A stretch of 64,000 bases of DNA, taken from Styela clava (taxonomy: Eukaryota > Chordata > Ascidiacea > Stolidobranchia > Styelidae). The DNA lies in the NCBI RefSeq assembly GCF_964204865.1, contig NC_135253.1:23162001-23226000 (forward strand), read 5' to 3'. Below, piece after piece: positions 55,601 to 64,000 of this stretch (position 1 is its first letter; every line of letters begins with the position of its first letter). The position numbers and the translations under genes were made by a program. The notes under the pieces were generated by a model, which was given only the letters and a program-made list of their open reading frames with translations, made no database searches and was not told the DNA's origin.

Positions 55601-58600
55601 TAACTAACATACCTACATGAATATCCGCATTAAAGCAGTACAAAAGTTAGTGTGGCTTTTGAAATTGGAGCAGTACGCGAGGGATTACAGTACTGCACAA
55701 AATGCACATTCGACGTTTATTTTAGCACAAAAAACAAACAGTTTCGTCGAAAGCACGCGCCACGAGTGTACAAGTGTTTCGCAGAAAACGTTACGTACTG
55801 GTAGCATTCAAAGTCGCATAAACGAAGTTTTGTTTACAACCACGACTGAAAATATGTCAGGGTGACAAAAGTGTCTGAGCGGACGCGGAAAGGCCTATTA
55901 TTACGTCACTTTTTTGCATCTTGCCGATTGGCCAATGTTACGAAATAAACAAAGACGACGATGCTCGTGAAAATCTCCCATGGAAAAAAATTTAGCCATT
56001 TTTGTGTGTTATTGCGGACCGGATAAAATGACGCCGCGGGCCGGATAAAATGACGTCGCGGGCCGGATCCGGCCCGCGGGCCGTAGTTTGGTGACCCCTG
56101 AACTAGATTGTCATGGTGACTAATTTAGTCACAATATGATCCCTGTTTCACGGAATGCTCGGAGGGAGCTCGCAGAACACAGTTTGTGAAACGCCACTCT
56201 AATACCAAGTGTTATACAAGGTGTACATAAACGGCCTATTTCAAATTAAGGACTTTGACGTGCCACATGCGACTAATGACAGGCGTATAGAGGTATATTA
56301 AATGAAGTTGAAATATTAAATAAACACTGATAAAATAAAGCAAACCTGGTTAAGAATAAGATACATTAAAAACTGATTTTATGATAAAATTGAAATTGTA
56401 AAAGAACCTTATGAGCACCATGTGATCTCATAATCAAACAGAGCCGAAGTTAATTTCAAATTTTATAACAGCTCATTAAAAACACTTGTCACTATTATGT
56501 TGGGGGCAATAATTCAAAGCGGGTTGTATATGAACATATGACAAGTGTAAATACACCCATACGGTTTGTATTTGTCTGACAATTATCTTGTTGCTAAGCT
56601 ATTATTTGCGCAATCGATTCATGTGTACAAATATTCTATATTAGCTATTGTAGTCATATTATAAAGATATCTAATATGATTTGAAATTAATTATATGCGA
56701 TTCTTGATTTTAGAAAAAAAATAGGATACTCACTAATGGTATGACCAAAGAGCAACTCCATTTGATTTTGAAACTGTAAAAAAGTTAACAAATCTTAAAC
56801 CGAAAACTTATTGAATATACATTGCATGTGACCAAATTGAGATACTCTGTATTAGAAAATATGACCACCGAGTTAAGTGGAACCTTCTCACTTTCCAATA
56901 TTGATTGATATTGTGGAAAATTATTCATTTATTCCATTTCTATCATTCAAAGTTATTCTAGAACAGCGTTTCTTAAACTATGTTCTGCAGAACATCTGCG
57001 GAACTTTTTCGCAGTGTTCTGTCAGACAGGAATCGAAAGGCATCGAAATTGCGACTAAATCGCCGATATTTCACACACATTCTGAACAAATATTCTTAAT
57101 TGGTGGGGGCAGGTTTGTGGGTGAGAGTTTCCCTGCGCACAAATAAATTAATATGGCAAGACATTTTATTTGTTACAATCGGCCATGGATTGAATATTTC
57201 ACAACAAAAGATTGAATACTTCCTGAAAAAACAAGCTCATTTAACGAGTGTCGTTTTCACTTGGAATATATCATTGGAAATCCCCCCTCTCTGAAAATCT
57301 TGTCTGTGCCTGTGTTTGTATTATATGAGTTTGTTTAGGAAACACAAGAAATATGCAGATAAAACAGCGATTTAATTGGTTTAATTTTTACAGATTTGAG
57401 AAATCATTGAGTGGGGCTTAAGTCCTACCTCATACGGTGCGATTTCAAAAGCCCAAAATGATAATTTTTCAAACTTGTTCCTGAAATCAAGATTTAAAAC
57501 ATTGACTATAATTTTGAATTCATTGAGTTCATTTTGAATATCCCATCGTTAATTGCATCCATAGTTACAACATCATATTAAATTTCAGATGCAGAGCAGG
57601 AGTTTCAGTTTACCAAGGCCATATTTGGGCTGTTGGGGGTTTCAATGGCTCTTTGCGAGTTCGTACCGTGGATATATACGACCCAATCAAAGACTGTTGG
57701 ACCAGTGGACCTCATATGGAAGCGCGCAGATCAACACTAGGTGCCGCTGTTCTAGGCGGTATGCTGTACGCTGTAGGAGGATTCGATGGTTCTACAGGTA
57801 TTTGTTTGTTTATTTATTTTAGCTATGAACTCCCAAAGTGTGTGAACCAAGATGGCGGACACTGGAACGTAGTATGTGTAACAGATTAGGGTTAGGCCAT
57901 AATTTCAAGTACAAATACTATGAGAGTCACTTGGCTAATCCTTGAACTAAAATAGGGAAAATTGGAATAAATTTATGGCTGAACTGATACACACTATGAT
58001 GGGTGTCTGCCATCTAGGTTCACATACGGTACTTCGGGAGTACCAAATGCTCTACACAAGAATTCACATAAATGTGGAGCACTACATTCCGAAATGATTG
58101 AAATTTTTCACATTTGGCTAAGTCTTTTTTATGAGACATTTTTACTCTAAAAATAAGAGAAAACTGATAGTTTTGTTTCATTAAACTCTAAGGCACCATT
58201 GAAAGATTGTGTATGGTTCCCCCTTTTCCTTGGAGCCCTAACCACTTGCTTATTTTGCTTAATAGGTAATCCAGTACTGGGTGGAGGCGTGATAATTGAA
58301 TCCAACGCTCTATCCACTTTGCGTCAAATCTTGCAATCACCAAATTTATTATACATATTAGATATAGAATCAATGACATTGGCAGGATGAATTCCGGTAC
58401 CTATCAAGCTGTTAGGCAGCCATTGCTGTTATTCCTTAATTAAATAATGATAACTCATTTCAGGTCTGAACTCAACTGAAGTTTTTGATGCGAAATTGAA
58501 TGAATGGCGAACGTGCACTCCGATGAATACTCGACGTAGCAGCGTCGGGGTAGGAGTTGTTGGATTTCTATTATACGCTGTCGGCGGTTATGACGGGGTT

Positions 58601-59011
58601 TCTCGTAATTGCCTATCATCAGTCGAATGCTTCAGCCCTCATACAAAAGAATGGGTTTTTGTGGCGGAAATGAGCACGCGACGTAGTGGAGCTGGCGTTG
58701 GCGTTATTGACGGACTCTTATATGCTGTTGGGGGTCATGATGGCCCTCTTGTAAAAAAGAGTGCGGAAGTGTATAACCCTGCAACAGACCATTGGGAGCC
58801 TATTGCTGACATGAATATGTGTCGTCGTAACGCAGGTGTTGCGGCCGTTAATGGACTTTTGTATGTGGTAGGAGGGGACGATGGGTCTTCGAATTTGGTA
58901 ACAGTCGAATGTTACAACCCAAAAATGAATGTTTGGTGCCTTTTGCCCACGACTATGAGCACAGGGCGCTCTTATGCTGGTGTGGCCGTAATTGATAAGA
59001 TGAGTATATGA
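49117..59011 (+). CDS. KLHL2/3: Kelch-like protein, KLHL2/KLHL3 orthologue (six coding exons)
   Basis: Substrate adaptor of CUL3 ubiquitin ligases; vertebrate KLHL3 and KLHL2 target WNK kinases. Exons 49117-49690, 50196-50325, 53132-53340, 54117-54234, 57589-57797 and 58464-59011 join in frame with phases 1,2,1,2,1 and all introns GT-AG. Total 1788 nt, 595 residues, versus 593 and 587 for human KLHL2 and KLHL3. BTB is about residues 45-153, BACK about 158-260, and six Kelch blades run from about 305 to the end, each with a VGG core ([61 protein letters not shown]). [20 protein letters not shown] in BACK and MNMCRRNAG in the last blades are near-identical to KLHL2/3. The RRSS site at 437-440, equivalent to a known phosphorylation site of KLHL3, is present. 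Residues 1-44 are unlike the vertebrate proteins. Confidence 0.95.
49747..50112. mobile_element. hAT MITE in KLHL intron 1
   Basis: The left end CAGTGGTTCTCAAACGATG and the right end (reverse complement CAGTGGTTCTCAAACATTT) share 15 bp. Inside are GTGGTGCATCCCA and GGTGGGGTGCGCGAC, typical of this hAT MITE group. A matching target duplication was not seen. Confidence 0.75.
50196..50325 (+). CDS. KLHL2/3: KLHL exon 2 (BACK)
   Basis: Acceptor TTCACAG, donor GTTAGT, 130 nt. Encodes [17 protein letters not shown] and [16 protein letters not shown], the BACK helices. Confidence 0.92.
50682..51009. mobile_element. hAT MITE in KLHL intron 2 (GTGGCCCA type)
   Basis: The left end CAGTAGTTCTCAACC is followed by TCGTGGCCCA. 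The right end has GTGGGCCATGAACCACTG and TTTGAGAACCAG. Inverted ends are clear but not perfect. Confidence 0.65.
51010..52299. other. KLHL intron 2, no feature recognised
   Basis: AT-rich intron sequence with short frames on both strands, none with a recognisable domain. Confidence 0.4.
52300..52410. repeat. Fragment of the palindromic MITE family
   Basis: TACTCCTGTACCAGG is followed by TTAGGGTTAGGCCATAATTT, then text ending in AACCAAGTGA; matches the interior of the copies at 36340 and 57829. Confidence 0.45.
52875..53060. repeat. Palindromic MITE family copy, right end missing
   Basis: Begins GGTACTTCCGTAGTATGTG and GAACCAAGATGGCGGACACC, with TTAGGCCATAATTTAGGTAC and ATACTACGAGAGTCACT inside. 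Lies in KLHL intron 2 upstream of exon 3. Confidence 0.6.
53132..53340 (+). CDS. KLHL2/3: KLHL exon 3 (end of BACK)
   Basis: Acceptor TTTTTCAG, donor GTCTGT, 209 nt. Encodes [19 protein letters not shown] and [14 protein letters not shown], then [11 protein letters not shown] leading to the propeller. Confidence 0.92.
53416..53738 (-). repeat. tRNA-derived SINE, copy 2
   Basis: Same family and orientation as 47736-48081, in KLHL intron 3. On the plus strand it starts in AGGATAGGATAGGATT and includes GATTCGAACC (B box with one change) and GAGCCACACCGCC (A-box side). Flanks AAGTTAGG and AAGCCAGG may be a degraded target duplication. Confidence 0.85.
53880..54057. repeat. Partial hAT MITE in KLHL intron 3
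   Basis: The right half matches 59350-59474: GGGATTTGTAATCTACCAATC, then AATGATAAACAG, GAGTGCTAAAAGCCT and AGGTTGGGAACCACTA. The left end is not clear. Confidence 0.5.
54117..54234 (+). CDS. KLHL2/3: KLHL exon 4 (Kelch blade 1)
   Basis: Acceptor GTCACAG, donor GTAAGT, 118 nt. Encodes [20 protein letters not shown] and the [11 protein letters not shown] end of the blade. Confidence 0.93.
54650..56100. mobile_element. hAT-like element rich in GGGCCGG, KLHL intron 4
   Basis: The right end, reverse-complemented, begins CAGGGGTCACCAAACTACGG, followed by CCGCGGGCCGGATCC words. The left part near 54658 has GACCGCGGGCCGGG and ACGGGCCGGATGAAT. The exact left end and a target duplication were not found. 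Small frames inside show no transposase. Confidence 0.55.
56101..56963. other. KLHL intron 4, no feature recognised
   Basis: AT-rich, no coding or repeat signal recognised. Confidence 0.4.
56964..57409. mobile_element. Possible hAT MITE, KLHL intron 4
   Basis: The left end CAGCGTTTCTTAAACTATG is hAT-like. The right end GATTTGAGAAATCATTG is a weak inverted match. No target duplication. Confidence 0.35.
57589..57797 (+). CDS. KLHL2/3: KLHL exon 5 (Kelch blades 2-3)
   Basis: Acceptor AATTTCAG, donor GTATTT, 209 nt. Encodes [18 protein letters not shown] and [13 protein letters not shown]. Confidence 0.93.
57829..58044. mobile_element. Palindromic MITE, full length, KLHL intron 5
   Basis: The left end ACTCCCAAAGTGTGTGAACC, then AAGATGGCGGACAC, is inverted at the right end (GTGTCTGCCATCTAGGTTCAC and CTTCGGGAGTACC). 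The interior has TTAGGGTTAGGCCATAATTT and ACTATGAGAGTCACTTGG. About 216 bp; the most complete of five copies or fragments in the window. Confidence 0.7.
58464..59011 (+). CDS. KLHL2/3: KLHL exon 6 (Kelch blades 3-6, stop)
   Basis: Acceptor CATTTCAG, 548 nt. Encodes the rest of blade 3 and blades 4-6, ending [15 protein letters not shown] and TGA at 59009-59011, the same end point as vertebrate KLHL2/3. Confidence 0.93.
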
Positions 59012-59130
59012 ACATTATGTCTTAATTGATAATACTTCATGACTAGCATCAACAAATTACTTTATGTGATCAAAATAACCTCATTGCAATTTTAAACAGT
59101 TGTTTTGAATCTAACATGGCTTCATCCAGG
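58985..59130 (+). repeat. KLHL terminal exon end plus 3' flank, original copy
   Basis: Matches 59476-59630: GTAATTGATAAGATGAGTATA, then TTCATGACTAGCATCAACAA and ATTACTTTATGTGATCAAAA. Confidence 0.65.
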
Positions 59131-59162
59131 CTGGCCGACACCATGGCCGTAATCCCGAAATT

Positions 59163-59474
59163 TAGCGGTTCTTAACTGGGGGCTGGGTCAACCCAAGGGC
59201 AGCTGAAGGCGGGCTGCAATGTTCATCGCAAAACTGATTTTACTTATCCTTTTACAAGAACCCCCCCTTCCCAGTTCTTCCTAGTTTCATTGCTTGAGGG
59301 TATTTCACAGGGTGTTTCCATTTTGTTGAGCATGAATTGTTTAAACGTAATGCAATTTGGAATCTACAAATCAGAAAAACAATATAAATACCACTGGAAT
59401 GATAAACAGGGGAGCCAAGAGTGCTAAAAGCCTCCAGAAGGGGACCACAATCCCTAATAGGTTGAGAGCCACTG
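59163..59474. mobile_element. hAT MITE 3' of KLHL
   Basis: The left end TAGCGGTTCTTAACTGGGGG and right end (reverse complement CAGTGGCTCTCAACC) are imperfect inverted repeats. Flanks CCGAAATT and TCGTAATT match at six of eight. Related to 53880-54057. Confidence 0.55.
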
Positions 59475-59475
59475 T

Positions 59476-59630
59476 CGTAATTGATGAGATGTATATATGA
59501 TTATTGTGGAGATAAAAAGATTATCTATATCTGGAATTCTTCATATGTCATCAACAAATTACTATATGTAATCAAAAGAATCACCTCATCATGATTTTTA
59601 AAGGCTGTTTCATATCAGACATCGTGGTTG
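59476..59630 (+). pseudogene. Tandem duplicate of the KLHL last-exon end and 3' flank
   Basis: Reads GTAATTGATGAGATGTATA with the same TGA stop position as the gene (VIDEMYI versus VIDKMSI), then CTTCATATGTCATCAACAAA and ATTACTATATGTAATCAAAA, following the true 3' flank in order. Diverged by point changes. It contains no complete Kelch blade. Confidence 0.65.
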
Positions 59631-59652
59631 TAGATGATAAGATATGAGTTAT

Positions 59653-59658
59653 AATAAA
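59653..59658 (+). terminator. Candidate KLHL polyadenylation signal
   Basis: AATAAA about 640 nt after the stop codon, in plus orientation. It lies after the MITE and the duplicated 3' flank, so whether transcripts reach it is unknown. Confidence 0.3.
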
Positions 59659-59687
59659 AATACATCTTTATGCAGAATACTTGTAAG

Positions 59688-59962
59688 CAGTGTTCCCTCT
59701 AATTTTTGTAGTATGTGTGCGCAGAAATTTTGGTGTCTGCGTACTTTTTTGGAAATGACTAATATTTGTGCAAAAACCAATGAAGAAATTTTGGCGTTCT
59801 AACTAGGTAACGGGTGGGCCAACAACAAACTTTCTCAACATGCCAACCGAGAACATTGTTACATTACATCGGAATACGTCTGTGCGCAGTAAATCTATGC
59901 GTGTGCGCAGCCTCTGAAAGCTGTGTGCGCGCGCACACGCGCACACCTTAGAGGGAACACTG
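59688..59962. mobile_element. hAT MITE with exact 8-bp target duplication
   Basis: The left end CAGTGTTCCCTCTAA and right end TTAGAGGGAACACTG are perfect inverted repeats. CTTGTAAG flanks both sides (59680-59687 and 59963-59970). The interior holds alternating GTGTGCGC/GCGCACAC text near 59881-59945. 275 bp, non-coding. Confidence 0.92.
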
Positions 59963-59970
59963 CTTGTAAG

Positions 59971-61377
59971 CATCCCAAAGTTCCATTTGTGATCCACTTA
60001 TTCGTGTTCCACTTATTTGTGATTATCGAAAGGCAAATTACTCATTAGGTGTTTGATAGAAAAGTTCATGAAAAATTTTCCTACAAGTTAATGTACAAAG
60101 CCAGTCTTGAGCCCCATTGTCGTTGTTGGGACGAGTTTTTTGAAACTGAAAAAATCAATTTTCTCCATAACTAATGAACTGATTTTCAGCCTTTACGAGG
60201 AAGCTATTACGTTTACTTTTTTAAATCTTCTCCAAGTCCTGTAAGATCTATATTTCACTAAAATTTTGCCGTTTTAGTATGCAATGCAACTCAATATTTT
60301 TTTTATTTTTATCTGATTTGAATCTGTCGTAATCTAAAACATGAAAACCCATCTATCATACTTGAAGAATTCTCAATTTAAAGAATACATGTCCTACAGT
60401 GTAACCAAAATTTCTGAAACTATGGAAAATATAGAAACCACCCAAATCACTGTTTATGTTAATTTACCTGCATTTCAGCTCATCGAATATATTTTCATTT
60501 TACGTACTCTTCATTTGAGCATAATTCAGTTTGAAATGTATATTCGATATACCACAGTCTGGAATTATTCAGAATGGTAGGCTACATTTTTTTGCATACC
60601 ACATCTTTATATTATTTTTCATTCTTCAATCTAAACAAATATTTTTATTATTTGACTCCATGCCATATGTTCTGAGCATTCTAATAAAGATTACTCAGGT
60701 TTGTGCAGAGCTATGGGAGTTGAATTTAGCATAATTTCTCTGGGATCGGAGGAGTCTGGTATACATAAGTTTTTGAATCAAAGTGGACTTTGTCGGAATT
60801 GGAATTTCGGTTTTTTGATGGTGACACTCACAAAAAACAGTGAAATTTGCTGTATAAGTTTCAAGAGCATTAAATTTACTAAGTGTTTTCTAACAGTAGG
60901 CTATCAAGAAAGGCTTGCATACACCAAAGTTTTTGTCAGTAAAATTTGATTTACCTGGGAGTCGAAATCTTTTACAACCCGGAGTAAAAGCCAAATAGTT
61001 TTTTTAAACCTGTATCGTACATTTTGAAAGTACCTCATGTCATAATCAGACTTTTCACCAATCTGGAGGTCAGCCGAAGTTAACATTTTTTTAACCCGGA
61101 ATCAGGAGCCATAGTTACTTTTATGTCTCAAGGGTTTGGAAACTAGTAGAAATTTTTAGTTCAAACGTTTGCTTCTTAGCTCTATCCCCATTGGAAGAGT
61201 TGTGTATACTGAAATTCTATCTGTTTTCAAAATCATACCGCATACCAAATTTGACCTGAATCCTGATTTCACTGTAATTTTGATTATCTGAATTTTAATA
61301 GAGACATTGTTTGAAATAGTATTGACTTTCCTCTAAGGTAAGTAAAAATCCTCAGAATGACAAACCAGGGCTTTTGG
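59971..61377. other. No recognisable gene
   Basis: AT-rich; short open frames without recognisable domains. Confidence 0.4.
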
Positions 61378-61530
61378 TCTGGTTACTAATCCATGTTCCC
61401 TTCAAACTAAAATTTCTTAGCATCCCTGGAAAAGAAAATCAAAAACGCTTTTTCTCGTGGGCAAACCACTGTTTCTCCCTTGGTTACTAGTCCATGTCTC
61501 CTCTAAACTAGACGTCCCTAGCTTTTTATC
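61378..61530. repeat. Short tandem duplication (~105-bp spacing)
   Basis: GGTTACTAATCCATGTTCCC with TTCAAACTAAAAT, and GGTTACTAGTCCATGTCTCC with TCTAAACTAGACG, followed in both by a TAGCAT/CTAGC word. Two diverged copies. Confidence 0.5.
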
Positions 61531-61980
61531 GATTATTTCCTCTATCGAGGTAACACCCCAAGGTGTTTTGGATAAATTCTCTTGAATTTCTTTCAAAGTG
61601 GCACCCCTCGTTTGAAGAGAGGTGAACTCATTTTGCATGTTTTCTTAATTTTGCCTGTTCCGTGATTTATGTTGGTTATTATCGCATATGTTTCTTCTAT
61701 TAATTGAAATAAATTTCATTGATATTGTGAGATCTGTATGAACAAACTGGTAACGATTTTGACAGTAGTGCCTTCAGGAGGAAGGATAGGCTAGGAAGGC
61801 TGATAATGCGTATTGGTCACATTCGTACATGAACCTGATGCCGGTGGAAGTAATAAACAACTGCTGGGCATTTCGAATTAAACAGTACATTGTTTAAATT
61901 GGCTTGGTCGAAAATTTTAAATCGCCGCCATCTTGTTACTTTTTTGTTCACCAAAGGTTGAGGTGAATCCATCACTTTTT

Positions 61981-62092
61981 TTGGTGCTCTTGAAGTATGC
62001 GCACTAAGATGTCGCATAACCTGAACCCTAACCTGGTACACACCTGAGTTCAGGTTGTGCACCATCTTGATGCGCATACTTCAGGAGATCCC
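61981..62092. repeat. Palindromic MITE (hairpin type)
   Basis: The left arm GAAGTATGCGCACTAAGATG, then AACCTGAAC, is inverted as GTTCAGGTTGTGCACCATCT and TGATGCGCATACTTC. About 45-bp arms with a short centre; distantly like the GATGGCGGACACC family. Confidence 0.65.
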
Positions 62093-63585
62093 TTTTTTTA
62101 TCTGGGCTATATTTTTAAAATGCAATTCTGAAATATTTTTTTTTTCGAAGCAAATGATTGATTGGTGAAACAGGTTTCTTATTATTGAGCATGATAACAG
62201 CGATTCGCAATTCGTCCTCAATATTTAGTTTGTCATAACAACCAGAGTAAGATATTTCGAAGTCATAAGCAGAAAGAATCTCAATTTCACTACTACACAC
62301 ATCTGTGACCATACTCATAGTTACTTTTACACAACTGAAATTTTGAGTAAGAAAAGAAATACTTCTTAATGTACAACTGTTTCAGAAGACCAACGACTTG
62401 ACCCTTGACCCGGCCCCACCACACCCAGATTAGGAGACACAGTTATATAATCATTATGGTGATAATTACTCTGCATGGGCTGGTTGGGGATAATTATGTG
62501 CAGCTTGGAAATAATCAGAAAATCCTACTAATTGGATCTTGATTCCAGTTCATTAACTTCAGAAATCATTACCAGTAGTTCAAAAGTGTTTCAATACAGC
62601 ACTAATTAGTACAGGCAAACATTGAAAAACGGCTAATTCTCAATCTGCAATGTCCCGAACAAACTAAAACAAACAATTCCAGACGTTGTTTCAATATAAT
62701 GTTCATTTATTTTGAATAAAGCATTGGGAATATGAATAAATACACTTTAATATATGCAGCTGTTAAGTCAGTACTTGCCAATTTTATCCTAATATCGAAA
62801 ACTGACTGAGTTTTTAGGCTTTAGTATTAAACAAATATTAATCATAACCTATTATTTGGAAATATAACAAGATGAGCATTACATTTATAAATAACAAATA
62901 TCATTAAGATAGGCTCAGAGCAGTAAATTAAGTTTCGCTGTTATTGGAGCCAGAGACATTTTTTTAACATTGTTAGAATCTGAAACAGGAATGAATCAAT
63001 TCAAAATTGATTGTACAGAATAGTTTATCTGACAGATTGAGTATTGAAACGATGGCCTAAAAGACTCATCTTACTTCAAAGGTGTAACCAAGGATGGCCA
63101 ATGAATATTTCACGATTTTAAATACATCAAATTATTATTTTTTAGAATATGAAAGATTGAAAATAAAATCAAGTGATTAAAGCTTTTCTTGGTGTATGAT
63201 TTTGCATACCATAAGCAATGGAAAAACTAATCAACTTGGCTATTGAAATTCAACCAATCAAAACAACATTTATCTCAAATATCCTGCATTGCTATGTATT
63301 CATTTATCAATAAATACAATGTTGTGTGGTAATAACAACCAAAGTTTTATATCAAACCTACTTGAAATGCAATTGGGAAATTGGTTGGTATTCTTCAGTT
63401 TTGGTCATTCATTGTCAGAATTTTAAAAGTGGAACACAGATTTATCATAAAGTTTTGCAGCCAAAATTTTGATTTAAAAGCAGAGTCCGGGCCTGAAATT
63501 CTATTATTCACCTAGCAGTCATGCTTTGTGAGAATTCAAAAGATGATTTTTTTCAGGATCTACTGCGTAGGCTCGGATCGCAAAG
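62093..63585. other. No recognisable gene
   Basis: AT-rich; nothing supported on either strand. Confidence 0.4.
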
Positions 63586-63589
63586 AGCT

Positions 63590-63617
63590 GGATAGGATTT
63601 ACAAATTAATCCTAACA
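63590..63617 (-). repeat. Tail fragment of the tRNA-derived SINE
   Basis: GCTGGATAGGATTTACAAAT then TAATCC matches the 3' tail region of the SINEs at 47736 and 53416. The head is absent. Confidence 0.5.
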
Positions 63618-63640
63618 TAGTTTACATCTCAGCATATAAA

Positions 63641-64000
63641 TATAAAGAAGAACAACATTTTCCCTCCCAAAAATGTAACAAGAATAAAAGTGCCACACAA
63701 TTCACATAATGAAAGAGAATGAAATACAAGTAATCACAAAATGACCTAGAATTGAGGTTGCGAAGCGGAAAAAGAACTCTTAGACATCGAAAACACTGTT
63801 TGCTAGTGTGGTATGGTTTCATTTCAGACTGTAGCAGTATTTTTCATGCCAAAATTGTAATTTCAGAATTCTGATAGCGAGAGTTTAAACTGAAATTTAA
63901 AAAAATTACAACTGAAATAAAACAAATTTGTAATTCAATATGTTTCATTTTGAAATCTAATACTAGAAAACAAAATTATTTTAATCCTAAAAATAACTCA
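63641..64000. other. No recognisable gene
   Basis: AT-rich end of the window with no supported feature. Confidence 0.4.

Noticed and set aside
52315..57896. Interstitial telomere repeats (GGTTAGGGTTAGG)
   Set aside because: Only two units, always inside the same MITE family, so part of that element and not telomeric.

Overview
This is animal nuclear DNA: AT-rich, with one intron-containing gene of ordinary metazoan type and a very dense load of eukaryotic transposable elements. The mix (pogo, hAT, MULE, Ty3/Gypsy, Penelope, CR1/Jockey-like LINE, a tRNA-derived SINE, many hAT and palindromic MITEs) suggests an invertebrate, and an invertebrate deuterostome such as a tunicate is possible, but the species cannot be fixed from the sequence alone. 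No rRNA, true tRNA gene, CRISPR or bacterial feature was seen.

Layout. 1-6.5 kb: old fragments on the minus strand (a SCAND3/ZBED-like hAT remnant, a MULE copy interrupted by a small hAT element, a dead pogo transposase with a PHD-like tail). 6.56-10.44 kb: a hAT-type element with an exact 8-bp target duplication, carrying a LINE fragment. 10.77-13.80 kb: a nearly intact hAT element (ZMYM/DUF4371-type transposase) with an exact 8-bp target duplication and one frameshift. 14.2-15.2 kb: a 22-bp minisatellite lying between inverted copies of its own motif. 15.4-16.9 kb: a ~182-bp satellite array. 17.2-35.8 kb: a large degraded MULE-type transposon region with SGNH-hydrolase, lysine-rich, zinc-finger/DDE transposase, Ulp1-like protease and PHD-finger parts. 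Two LTR retrotransposons are nested in its transposase: one at 23.37-28.85 kb with identical LTRs and a 1588-residue open polyprotein, and a Gypsy at 29.88-34.79 kb with near-identical LTRs but a broken pol. 36.7-40 kb: two Penelope-like copies head to head. 41.8-43.8 kb: a second array of the same satellite, in opposite orientation and organised as three copies of a trimeric ~545-bp unit. 43.85-47.64 kb: an unclassified element with long inverted ends, inserted in that satellite and itself containing a hAT element.

The only host gene recognised is a KLHL2/KLHL3-type CUL3 substrate adaptor (plus strand, 49117-59011). Its six coding exons join in frame (phases 1,2,1,2,1) to 595 residues with BTB, BACK and six Kelch blades, close to the length of vertebrate KLHL2/3. 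Its introns are filled with MITEs and a SINE, and the end of its last exon with the adjoining 3' flank has been tandemly duplicated. From 59.7 kb to the end there are MITEs, a SINE tail and otherwise featureless sequence.
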